Shown here: piece by piece, positions 1 to 5,796 of the stretch
Numbering within the stretch: the first letter of the stretch is position 1
Layout of the letters: the number at the start of each line of letters is the position of its first letter
Assembly: GCA_031393795.1 (NCBI GenBank)
Contig: JANMWE010000057.1
Span: 1 to 7,727 of the forward strand
DNA length: 7,727 nucleotides
From: CAMLHU01 sp031393795
Lineage (GTDB): Bacteria > Gemmatimonadota > Gemmatimonadetes > Gemmatimonadales > GWC2-71-9
Direction: 5' to 3'
Position numbers and translations under genes: made by a program
Notes under the pieces: model-generated
What the model was told of the DNA's origin: nothing
What the model saw: the letters and a program-made list of their open reading frames with translations, nothing else
Databases searched by the model: none

Positions 1-689
1 GAGAGCTGCTGTGCCCCGACGGTGGCGTCGAGCGACAAGACGCCGGCCGTCGCGCAGATCTTGATCACCTTGGCCCCGTGCTTGGCCTGGTAGCGGACGG
101 CCCGGACGACCGCGTCCACCCCGTCGGCGACCCCCTCTTCCGGTCCGAGCTCCATCACCCCGGGAGCCCGCCCGGTCTCGTCGCAGTGCCCCCCGGTGAT
201 CCCGATGGCGTGCCCGGCCGGGATGATCCGCGGACCGGGGACGAAGCCGTTGTCGATGGCGTGCATCAGCGAGACGTCGGCGAAGCCGCGCGACCCCACG
301 TCGCGGACGGTGGTGAACCCCGCCTCGAGGGTGAGCTTGGCGTTCCGCGCGCCTCGGAGGGCGGCGTCGGCGGCGGTCTCGTTGACGGACCGGTTGACCC
401 AGTCCCCTTCGATGTCGTCGGTGAGGTGGGTGTGCGCGTCGATGAGCCCCGGGAGGAGCGTCACATCCCCGAGATCGATGACCCGCGCGCCGCGCGGGAT
501 CGGACCGCCGATGCTGGTGATCCGGTCGCCGTTGACGACGATGATGGCGGGGGACTGGATCTGTCCCGACGCCACGTCCAGCATCCGGGCCGCCTTCAGC
601 ACCATTCCCTGCGCCCGCACCGCACTCGGCGCCACCAGCGCCAACATCAGGGCGAGGATCGCCGTCACCGACATACGCATCTGCTTCAT
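1..689 (-). CDS. Exported metal-dependent amidohydrolase (imidazolonepropionase-like / Xaa-Pro dipeptidase-like), C-terminus off the window
   Basis: The first 229 residues are present; the gene runs off the left edge, so the missing C-terminal part is a window effect. Residues 1-26 form a signal peptide (MKQMRM, hydrophobic stretch, AVRA cleavage site), so the enzyme acts outside the cytoplasm. Residues 28-80 are the small beta-sandwich that starts amidohydrolase proteins. Then come PGLIDAHTHL (metal ligands His86 and His88), an AGFTTVRD strand (123-130), ITGGH (164-168) and GAKVIKICATAGV (205-217). Lys210 of that last motif matches the carbamylated metal-bridging lysine of this subgroup. Family knowledge: members hydrolyse Xaa-Pro and similar dipeptides or cyclic amides with a two-metal centre; the actual substrate cannot be read here. 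The ATG at 689 overlaps the upstream stop (ATGA) and has a GGAGG seven bases before it. It is the last gene of the minus-strand operon visible here. Confidence 0.88.
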   Translation of the reverse strand, partial: MKQMRMSVTAILALMLALVAPSAVRAQGMVLKAARMLDVASGQIQSPAIIVVNGDRITSIGGPIPRGARVIDLGDVTLLPGLIDAHTHLTDDIEGDWVNRSVNETAADAALRGARNAKLTLEAGFTTVRDVGSRGFADVSLMHAIDNGFVPGPRIIPAGHAIGITGGHCDETGRAPGVMELGPEEGVADGVDAVVRAVRYQAKHGAKVIKICATAGVLSLDATVGAQQL

Positions 690-1072
690 CGTGCTCCCTC
701 CCGTAGACCTTCGTTGACCGTCCACATCCCGTGCCACAGAGCCGCACCGTGATGGTTCTCCCAGTAGTACCAGTCCTGCAGCCGGGCCACGTAGAGGTTG
801 CCCCCGTACGGGAAGCGCCGTCCGGCGGGGCGCCCGGTCATCCATTGCGCCAGCCGAGTGGTATCGGCGAAGACGCTGTCGGGGGCCTGGCCCGCGGCGG
901 CACCGGCAAGGAAGCCGTCGATCCAGGCCTGGCGCGACTCGGGGCTCCACTTCTGCCACTCGCTCCACCCCACCCGCGACCAGGGGAGGATCCCCTGGAG
1001 CGCCACGGCACTCGTGGCCCCCAGGGCGACTCCCGCCGCCACCGCGCAGGTCAGGAGGAGCTTCCGGGTCAT
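686..1072 (-). CDS. Small secreted Trp-rich protein of unknown function
   Basis: This is a 128-residue protein I do not recognise. Residues 1-24 are a clear signal peptide (MTRK, hydrophobic core, SAVA cleavage), giving a mature protein of about 104 residues. It is unusually rich in aromatics: ten Trp (31, 36, 39, 42, 50, 77, 101, 104, 113, 117) and four Tyr. A Gly/Ala-rich patch lies at 53-61. The C-terminal part contains NHHGAALWHGMW (106-117), with three His and a Met that could bind metal; that is inference only. I chose the ATG at 1072 because it begins the signal peptide and overlaps the previous gene's TGA by four bases. The upstream in-frame extension to 1153 is Arg-rich and lies inside the cupredoxin gene. 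No good Shine-Dalgarno is visible, so translation is probably coupled. Its TGA overlaps the amidohydrolase start in the same way. A role connected with the copper protein or quinoprotein is possible but unproven. Confidence 0.8.
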   Translation of the reverse strand: MTRKLLLTCAVAAGVALGATSAVALQGILPWSRVGWSEWQKWSPESRQAWIDGFLAGAAAGQAPDSVFADTTRLAQWMTGRPAGRRFPYGGNLYVARLQDWYYWENHHGAALWHGMWTVNEGLREGAR

Positions 1073-1632
1073 CGTCCGGCCGGCGTCGCGGGCTTGGGGG
1101 AGAGGACCATGCGCGGCGTGGTGACGCCGCCGTCGACCTTGAGGCGCACCCACATCCCCGCAGCCCCGTGGCCGGGCACCGCGCAGTAGAAGCGGTAGTT
1201 GCCGGTGGGCGCGGCGGTGAAGCGCATCACATCCTTGCCGTCGCCGGCGGGGACGCCGGTCTCGAGGTCCTTGGTGTAGGCCCGCTGGATCGCAGGGTCA
1301 CCCGCGCGGAGCGGTGTCTGCCCATCGTCGAGGATCACCTCGGCGCTGTGCGGCAGCATCCCGTCGTGGTTGGTGAAGTTCACCACCACGGTCCAGCCGG
1401 CCGGGACCACGAGGGTCAGTTCGCCGTCCCGGAAGCCGTTGAAGTTGAGCGCCCCATTGAACGGCGTGAGCCCGGCGGTGAGGGCGAAGGTGACGCGCTT
1501 GGTGGCGGTGTCGAAGGCCATCCACTTCGAGTCGATGCTCTGGGCGGCGACGGGGGCGGCCTGTTGGGCACAGGCCACGCACGGGATGACCGTGCCACTG
1601 ATGAGGAGGAGAGACGGGAACAGGCGACGCAT
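1069..1632 (-). CDS. Sulfocyanin-like type 1 copper protein (cupredoxin), exported
   Basis: A 187-residue exported cupredoxin. Residues 1-22 are a signal peptide ending ACA before QQ; the Cys at 21 does not sit in a convincing lipobox. The fold is marked by DGELTLVVPAGWTVVVNFTN (70-89), a first copper ligand His95 in LPHSAEV, and the C-terminal copper loop CAVPGHGAAGMW, giving Cys150, His155 and axial Met160. This spacing (Cys-x4-His-x4-Met) and the PGH-x3-GMW pattern resemble sulfocyanins, high-potential electron carriers. The start is the ATG at 1632, just before MRRLF; an in-frame TTG at 1662 adds ten non-signal-like residues. GGAG lies twelve bases upstream, rather far. The gene is 89 bases downstream of the quinoprotein gene and overlaps the next gene by four bases. 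Inferred role: electron acceptor for the quinoprotein or shuttle to a terminal oxidase. It is clearly homologous to the cupredoxin at 3600-4097. Confidence 0.87.
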   Translation of the reverse strand: MRRLFPSLLLISGTVIPCVACAQQAAPVAAQSIDSKWMAFDTATKRVTFALTAGLTPFNGALNFNGFRDGELTLVVPAGWTVVVNFTNHDGMLPHSAEVILDDGQTPLRAGDPAIQRAYTKDLETGVPAGDGKDVMRFTAAPTGNYRFYCAVPGHGAAGMWVRLKVDGGVTTPRMVLSPKPATPAGR

Positions 1633-1670
1633 GGATCGATGGATCTCCAAGGGAGTCGGCAAAGAAGTGA

Positions 1671-1702
1671 CCGGCGGAGCCCCACGTGCGGGGCCCCGCC
1701 GG
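1671..1702 (-). terminator. Strong GC hairpin between quinoprotein and cupredoxin genes (partial terminator or mRNA-stabilising stem)
   Basis: CCGGCGG (1671-1677) pairs with CCGCCGG (1696-1702), and GCCCC (1679-1683) pairs with GGGGC (1690-1694), with one A/C mismatch between the stems and a six-base loop. On the minus strand it starts 20 bases after the quinoprotein stop. It is followed only by a weak pyrimidine stretch (TCACTTCTTT), not a clean U-run. It could reduce read-through into the cupredoxin-amidohydrolase genes or protect the upstream message. The structure is directly visible; the function is inferred. Confidence 0.5.
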
Positions 1703-1721
1703 CCAGGTAGTGCCGGGAGGG

Positions 1722-3434
1722 TCAGCGATGTGCCATCGGCGCCTTGGGGAGGCCGAAGACGATCACCGCATCGCCCAACGGGAAGTTCAACTGGAAGTTA
1801 CCCCCGCAGGCGACGGCGATGAAGTCCTCGCCATCCATCGTGAAGCCCATCGGGGCCGCGTTGCACCCCGCACCGGCGCTGAACTGCCAGGCCAACTGCC
1901 CGGTGCGCGAGTTGTACGCGTTGAAGTTGCCGTTCCCCTCACCGGTGAAGACGAGCCCGCCGGCGGTGGCCAGCGAACCGCCCATCATCGGCTGGTCCAC
2001 CTGCTTCTGCCACGCGATGGCGCCGGTCCGCAGGTTCACCGCGCTGAAGAGGCCGTACTGCCGCTCGGTGGGGATCGCCACGAAGGCCGAGCCGAGCCAG
2101 AGGCGGCCCTTCTCGAGGGGGGCGTAGTGGGTGATGTAGTTCATCGGCTGGTGGAGTGCCGCGACGAAGCTGTACTGCAGGTTCGGGTCGACCGACATCG
2201 GGCTCCACTCCGAGCCGCCGTTGGCGCCCGGCAGCATCCGGGTCCCGGCCGCGGTCGGAAGCGCGAACATGTTCTCCTGCGGCACGAACGCGCTGCTGCG
2301 GCGGATCAGGTGACCATTCGTCGCGTCGAGGACGTACACCCAGCCGGTCTTGCCGGCGTGGATGATCGCCTTCTTGCCGCCCACCATCGTGACGATCGGC
2401 GGGGAGACGGCGTCGAGGTCCCAGACGTCGTGGGGGACGGTCTGGTAGTACCACTTGGTCTGTCCGGTGCTGGCATCGATGGCCACCACCGCGTCGGTGT
2501 AGAGGTTGTCACCGGGGCGGATGGTGCCGTCGAGGTCGGGGGAGGGGTTGCCGACGGCGACGAAGATCATGTTCAGATCCTTGTCGTACGCCGGGGTCAT
2601 CCAGACGCCGCCGCCGCCCCGCTGCCAGGCATCGGCATTGCGGGCGCTGTCGGCCTTCTCCTGGGTGATGTTGCGGTGCAGATCGGCGCCATCGGGGGTG
2701 GTCGGCGTCCAGGTGCCGAACCAGCCGTTCGGGGCCACCGCGTCGAAGGTCGGATCGCCGCGCGGGGCGGGGATGCTGTACCAGCGCCAGATCTGGCGGC
2801 CGGTGACGGCGTCGTACGCGGTCACGTGGCCGCGGATGCCGTACTCACCTCCTGAGACGCCGACGATCACCATGTTGCCGATCACGAGCGGGGCGTGGGT
2901 GATCGAGTAGCCGAAGGTGGGGTCGGCCACCTCGACGTCCCACACCACTTCGCCGGTCTTCTTGTCGAGCGCGACCAGGCGCGCATCGAGGGTCCCCATA
3001 TAGACGTGGGGGCCGTGGATCGCCATTCCGCGGTTGTCAGGGCCGCAGCAGAAGATCGTGGTGCCGAGCCGGTGCTCGTAGCGCCAGAGCTGCTTCTTGG
3101 TCTTGAGGTCGTAGGCCATCGCCGTGTTGTACGGGGTGGTCATGTACATCACCCCGTTCTCGACCAGCGGCGTCGCCTCGAGGGAACCGAGGCGAGCGGT
3201 GCCGGTCTGGAACATGAAGCGAGGGGTGAGGCGGGCGACGTTGGCGGCATTGATGCGGGCGCCGGTGAAATAGCGCTGGTTCCACATATTGCCGCCGTAG
3301 GTGGTCCAGTCGCCGCCGCTGGCCATCATCCCCATATGGTCGGCCATGGGGCGGGCGGGGCGCTGGGCGTTGGCGGCGCTGGCCACCAGGGCCAGACCGG
3401 TCAGGGCCAGTGACCAGCGAAACAGAGTGCGCAT
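1722..3434 (-). CDS. Periplasmic PQQ-dependent alcohol dehydrogenase-like quinoprotein, no haem domain, lanthanide-type active site
   Basis: A 570-residue eight-bladed propeller quinoprotein. A signal peptide (1-23, ending ANA) sends it to the periplasm. Blade repeats with AxD...TG..xW motifs recur (e.g. 155-165, 206-216, 318-328). Family landmarks are all there: the vicinal disulfide Cys129-Cys130 (CCGPDNRG), Glu197 in SGGEYGIRG, Trp278, Asn296 in GNPSP, and the catalytic segment HDVWDLD with Asp339 and Asp341. Lys362 stands in HAGKTGWVYVLD, where methanol dehydrogenases have Arg and other PQQ alcohol dehydrogenases have Lys. The extra Asp two residues after the catalytic one is the mark of lanthanide-binding XoxF and PedH-type enzymes; the Asn-to-Asp spacing of 43 equals that in XoxF. 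No CxxCH is present, so it is a type I enzyme needing a separate electron acceptor. Family reaction: oxidation of primary alcohols or aldehydes; the substrate is unknown. The ATG at 3434 has GGAGG nine bases upstream and begins the signal peptide; the longer in-frame extension is not credible. Confidence 0.92.
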   Translation of the reverse strand: MRTLFRWSLALTGLALVASAANAQRPARPMADHMGMMASGGDWTTYGGNMWNQRYFTGARINAANVARLTPRFMFQTGTARLGSLEATPLVENGVMYMTTPYNTAMAYDLKTKKQLWRYEHRLGTTIFCCGPDNRGMAIHGPHVYMGTLDARLVALDKKTGEVVWDVEVADPTFGYSITHAPLVIGNMVIVGVSGGEYGIRGHVTAYDAVTGRQIWRWYSIPAPRGDPTFDAVAPNGWFGTWTPTTPDGADLHRNITQEKADSARNADAWQRGGGGVWMTPAYDKDLNMIFVAVGNPSPDLDGTIRPGDNLYTDAVVAIDASTGQTKWYYQTVPHDVWDLDAVSPPIVTMVGGKKAIIHAGKTGWVYVLDATNGHLIRRSSAFVPQENMFALPTAAGTRMLPGANGGSEWSPMSVDPNLQYSFVAALHQPMNYITHYAPLEKGRLWLGSAFVAIPTERQYGLFSAVNLRTGAIAWQKQVDQPMMGGSLATAGGLVFTGEGNGNFNAYNSRTGQLAWQFSAGAGCNAAPMGFTMDGEDFIAVACGGNFQLNFPLGDAVIVFGLPKAPMAHR

Positions 3435-3599
3435 ATGCTTCTTCCTCCAGGGGGGGTGCAGGGCTGCGACGGCAGGGACGGGACGACTGGCCCGCCCGAG
3501 GGGCGCAGTATTCTCCAAATGTCGACCGAGCAGTTCCGGGGGTGCCGGAGAGCCCAGCTATGTTGCAGTTCGAATTGAATTTCGTCAAGAGGTACAGAA
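3435..3599. promoter_or_regulatory. Divergent promoter region between quinoprotein and second cupredoxin
   Basis: These 165 bases separate two divergent start codons, so both promoters must lie here. The stretch 3559-3600 is AT-richer than everything around it. On the minus strand TTGACG (3588-3583) resembles a -35 box and is followed 17 bases later by a weak CAACAT (3565-3560). A closer -10-like AATACT (minus strand, complement of AGTATT at 3507-3512) has no good -35. On the plus strand TATGTT (3559-3564) could be a -10 for the cupredoxin. Shine-Dalgarno sites are GGAGG (minus, spacing 9) and AGAGG (plus, spacing 8). The shared spacer suggests joint regulation, but no clear operator is seen. 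Individual boxes are guesses. Confidence 0.45.
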
Positions 3600-4097
3600 A
3601 TGAAGCGATCACTGCTCTGGATCGTCCTGACCGGTGCCGGGGGGGGGCTCTCGGCCCAGGTCCCGCTGCCGGCTTGGATCCATCCCGATAGCGCCACCCG
3701 GACCGTCACGGTCGAGTTGGCCGCCATTCGCCCCGCCGGGGCCCCTGTGGCGACCCTGAACGGGATCTCCCACGGCGCCCTCCAGGTCGTCGTTCCCCTC
3801 GGCTGGACCGTCAAGCTCGAATGGCGGAACGACGATTCGACCGCCCATTCGTTCGTGGTCCAGCAGGAACGGGAGAAGCTTCCCGAGCGGGCCGGCGAGC
3901 CGGCGTTCCAGTACGCTTACAGCAGGACCCCCGTGGCGGGAATGGGGCCGGGCCGGACCGACCACACGCAATTCGTGGTGGATCAGGCGGGGTGGTACTG
4001 GATCCTCTGCGGGGTGCCGGGCCACGCGATCGGGGGGGAGTACATTGGGCTCCGTGTCGACCCGGCCGCGTCGGGCGTGGCAGTGATCTCGAAATGA
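3600..4097 (+). CDS. Second sulfocyanin-like cupredoxin, exported, with Glu in the axial-ligand position
   Basis: A 165-residue exported cupredoxin, paralogous to the one at 1069-1632. Residues 1-19 are a signal peptide (MKRSLL..., cleavage near LSA before QV). Shared landmarks are HGALQVVVPLGWTVKLEW (58-75), the first copper ligand His83 in TAHSF, a conserved EPAFQYAYSR segment (100-109), and the copper loop CGVPGHAIGGEY (137-148) with Cys137 and His142. At the place of the axial Met (ten residues after Cys) there is Glu147, encoded by GAG right after a run of Gs; the reading frame stays intact on both sides, so this is not a frameshift artefact. An axial Glu would be expected to lower the redox potential or alter metal choice. 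The ATG at 3600 has AGAGG eight bases before it. It diverges from the quinoprotein gene across a shared 165-base spacer, which supports a joint role. Electron transfer is inferred; a metal-storage or chaperone role is the alternative. Confidence 0.85.
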   Translation: MKRSLLWIVLTGAGGGLSAQVPLPAWIHPDSATRTVTVELAAIRPAGAPVATLNGISHGALQVVVPLGWTVKLEWRNDDSTAHSFVVQQEREKLPERAGEPAFQYAYSRTPVAGMGPGRTDHTQFVVDQAGWYWILCGVPGHAIGGEYIGLRVDPAASGVAVISK

Positions 4098-4099
4098 CC

Positions 4100-4194
4100 G
4101 TCCGAAGTGCGAGGTCCGAGGTCCGGGGTCCTTCCCGCACAGATCCCATCTATTCTTCTGCTCCTCGGACATCGCACCTCGGACCTCGGACCTT
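4100..4194. repeat. Intergenic inverted repeat built of GTCCGAG heptamers
   Basis: The left arm (4100-4127) reads as four consecutive 7-mers: GTCCGAA, GTGCGAG, GTCCGAG, GTCCGGG. The right arm (4164-4191) carries the same word on the other strand: CTCGGAC, ATCGCAC, CTCGGAC, CTCGGAC. The 14 bases 4112-4125 are a perfect inverted match to 4180-4193, and the stem extends inward four more pairs (one G-T), leaving a 46-base pyrimidine-rich loop. It sits directly after the cupredoxin stop and ends about a dozen bases before the aminopeptidase start. It could act as a terminator, but no U-run follows. The structure is seen; the function is not known. Confidence 0.75.
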
Positions 4195-4200
4195 GTGAGG
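4195..4200 (+). promoter_or_regulatory. Ribosome binding site deciding the aminopeptidase start
   Basis: GTGAGG lies five bases before a TTG at 4206. That TTG opens a short hydrophobic signal-like stretch. The next in-frame ATG (4221) would be about 20 bases away from this site, too far for normal use. The reading frame is open back to 4107, but that part is the heptamer repeat. Confidence 0.5.
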
Positions 4201-4205
4201 CCACT

Positions 4206-5789
4206 TTGCTCCTCGCCCTGATGCTCGCGCTGCAGGACCCCCTCGCCGCGCGACCCGACACGCTGCACCGTCACCACGATGCGCTGCACTACGACATCAC
4301 CATCGCGGTGAGCGACACGGGGAACCACTTCGCGGGTGAGGTGACCACCACCTGGCGGCTGACCTCGGCCGACCCCGTGGTGCTCGAGCTCGACACCGTC
4401 TACCGCGTGGTCCGCGTGCTCGTCGATGGCAGGGAGAACTCCCGCCTTCATCGGACCGAGTTCGCGGTCGATGGCGGGCTCGTGATCATCCCCCACGGCA
4501 AGCAGGCGGGGGACACGCTCCAGACCCGTGTCCGCTACCACGGCTACCCCCGCGAAGGACTGGTGATCCGGCGGGAGGGGGAGGCGATCACGGTCTTCGC
4601 CGACAACTGGCCCGATCGCGCCCACCGATGGTTCCCGTCCCAGGACCTCCCCGCCGACAAGGCGACCGTCACGCTCCACGTCCAGGCGCCACCGGGACAT
4701 CGGGTCATCGCCAACGGGACGCTGCTCCGGGTCGATTCGCTTCCCGGGGGGCGGACCCAGTGGCACTACCAGCTCGACCGCCCCGTCTCGACCTACAACA
4801 TGGTCCTCGGCATCGCGCGGTTCGCGGTGACCAGGTTGCCGCCGGCAGGGTGCGCGGTGCGTTGCATCCCGCTCTCGGTCTGGGCGCTCGCCGCGGACAG
4901 CGCGAACGCCCAGATCCCTTTCCGGCGCGCCGGCGACATGATCGATTGGTTCCAGCAGCAGCTGGGACCGTTCCCCTATCCGAGCCTCGCCCACGTCGAG
5001 TCGAGCACTATCTTCGGCGGGATGGAGAATGCCACCGCGATCTTCTACGACCAGCGGGCGATGGGGAGCGGGCGGATGGGGGAGGAGACGGTGGCGCACG
5101 AGACCGCGCACCAGTGGTTCGGCGACGCGGTGACCGAGAGCGACTGGCACCATCTCTGGCTCTCCGAGGGGTTCGCGACCTTCCTCGCGGCGGAGTGGCT
5201 CGGGCACGCCGACGGCGAGAGCGCGAGAGAGGCGAGCTTCGCCAAAATGCGGGCGAGCGTGATCGCATCGCCCGTCACCGGGCGTCCGATCATCGACCCG
5301 GCCGCCACCGACCTGATGGGGCTCCTCAACAGCAACAACTACCCCAAGGGGGCGCTCGTCCTCCGCGCGCTGCAGGGGATGATCGGGGACACGGCGTTCT
5401 GGCGCGGGCTGCGGACTTACCAGGCGCGGTTCCGCGACGGGAACGCGCTGTCGAGCGACTTCGCGGCGGTGATATCGGAGGCGGCGGGGCGGGACCTGAG
5501 CTGGTTCTTCCGCGAGTGGCTGACGCAGCCGGGCTACCCGCAGCTCGAGGTGACCAAGGCCTACGACGGGCGCGCCAAGCGGCTCACCCTCGCCGTGCGG
5601 CAGGTCCAGAAGCCTGAGTGGGGGACCTACACCTTGCCGCAGCTCCAGTTCGGATTCGATGGGAAGCCCCACGGGGCTGATGTCGCGGGGCGGAGCACGA
5701 CGGTGGTGTTCAACAATGTCTTGAACGACCCGGGACCGGTCACCGTCGATCCGAATGGCCAGTGGCTGCTGACGGCGACGGTGCGGTGA
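4206..5789 (+). CDS. Exported M1-family zinc aminopeptidase, short form
   Basis: A 527-residue M1 (gluzincin) metallopeptidase that removes N-terminal residues from peptides. The N-terminal beta domain spans about residues 19-210. The exopeptidase motif GGMEN is at 271-275. The zinc site is HETAH (His298, catalytic Glu299, His302) plus Glu321 in WLSEGFATF, with the standard 18-residue gap. The transition-state tyrosine is Tyr379 in NNYPKGAL. After the helical end of the catalytic domain (to about 450) there is only a small beta region (from PQLEVTKAYDG), and the large C-terminal helical domain of PepN-type enzymes is missing, as in many secreted bacterial members. I start at TTG 4206 because it follows a Shine-Dalgarno and gives MLLALMLALQ as a short export signal lacking basic residues; ATG 4221 is the alternative. 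It probably feeds on exported or environmental peptides. It follows the cupredoxin by 108 bases across the heptamer repeat and is probably a separate unit. Confidence 0.9.
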   Translation: MLLALMLALQDPLAARPDTLHRHHDALHYDITIAVSDTGNHFAGEVTTTWRLTSADPVVLELDTVYRVVRVLVDGRENSRLHRTEFAVDGGLVIIPHGKQAGDTLQTRVRYHGYPREGLVIRREGEAITVFADNWPDRAHRWFPSQDLPADKATVTLHVQAPPGHRVIANGTLLRVDSLPGGRTQWHYQLDRPVSTYNMVLGIARFAVTRLPPAGCAVRCIPLSVWALAADSANAQIPFRRAGDMIDWFQQQLGPFPYPSLAHVESSTIFGGMENATAIFYDQRAMGSGRMGEETVAHETAHQWFGDAVTESDWHHLWLSEGFATFLAAEWLGHADGESAREASFAKMRASVIASPVTGRPIIDPAATDLMGLLNSNNYPKGALVLRALQGMIGDTAFWRGLRTYQARFRDGNALSSDFAAVISEAAGRDLSWFFREWLTQPGYPQLEVTKAYDGRAKRLTLAVRQVQKPEWGTYTLPQLQFGFDGKPHGADVAGRSTTVVFNNVLNDPGPVTVDPNGQWLLTATVR

Positions 5790-5796
5790 GCGGCGC

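Noticed and set aside
78..752. Plus-strand open frames opposite the amidohydrolase
   Set aside because: Shadow frames; the minus strand encodes a signal peptide, HTH metal motif and the lysine motif of amidohydrolases.
1069..1632. Lipoprotein signal in the first cupredoxin (Cys18 or Cys21)
   Set aside because: Neither Cys has an acceptable residue set before it (IP-C; CVA-C); an ACA signal peptidase I site fits better.
1686..2855. A 389-codon plus-strand open frame opposite the quinoprotein gene
   Set aside because: Low-complexity Val/Gly/Arg/His composition with no motif, antisense to a gene with all family landmarks intact.
1722..3434. Quinohaemoprotein (type II) alcohol dehydrogenase
   Set aside because: No CxxCH haem motif occurs and the protein ends right after the last propeller strand (GDAVIVFGLP).
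4032..4038. Run of seven Gs as a possible sequencing frameshift explaining the Glu147 in the second cupredoxin
   Set aside because: The reading frame is family-like on both sides (CGVPGH before, IGLRVDP after), and a frame change would destroy one side. Glu is therefore genuinely encoded.
4100..4194. CRISPR array
   Set aside because: Repeat words are only seven bases with no spacers and occur in inverted orientation; there are no cas genes.
3609..5672. A 687-codon open frame on the minus strand opposite the second cupredoxin and the aminopeptidase
   Set aside because: Product is Arg/Pro/Gly/His/Glu-rich without any domain, runs through the intergenic repeat, and lies antisense to two genes with complete catalytic motifs. 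It reflects GC-rich third positions.
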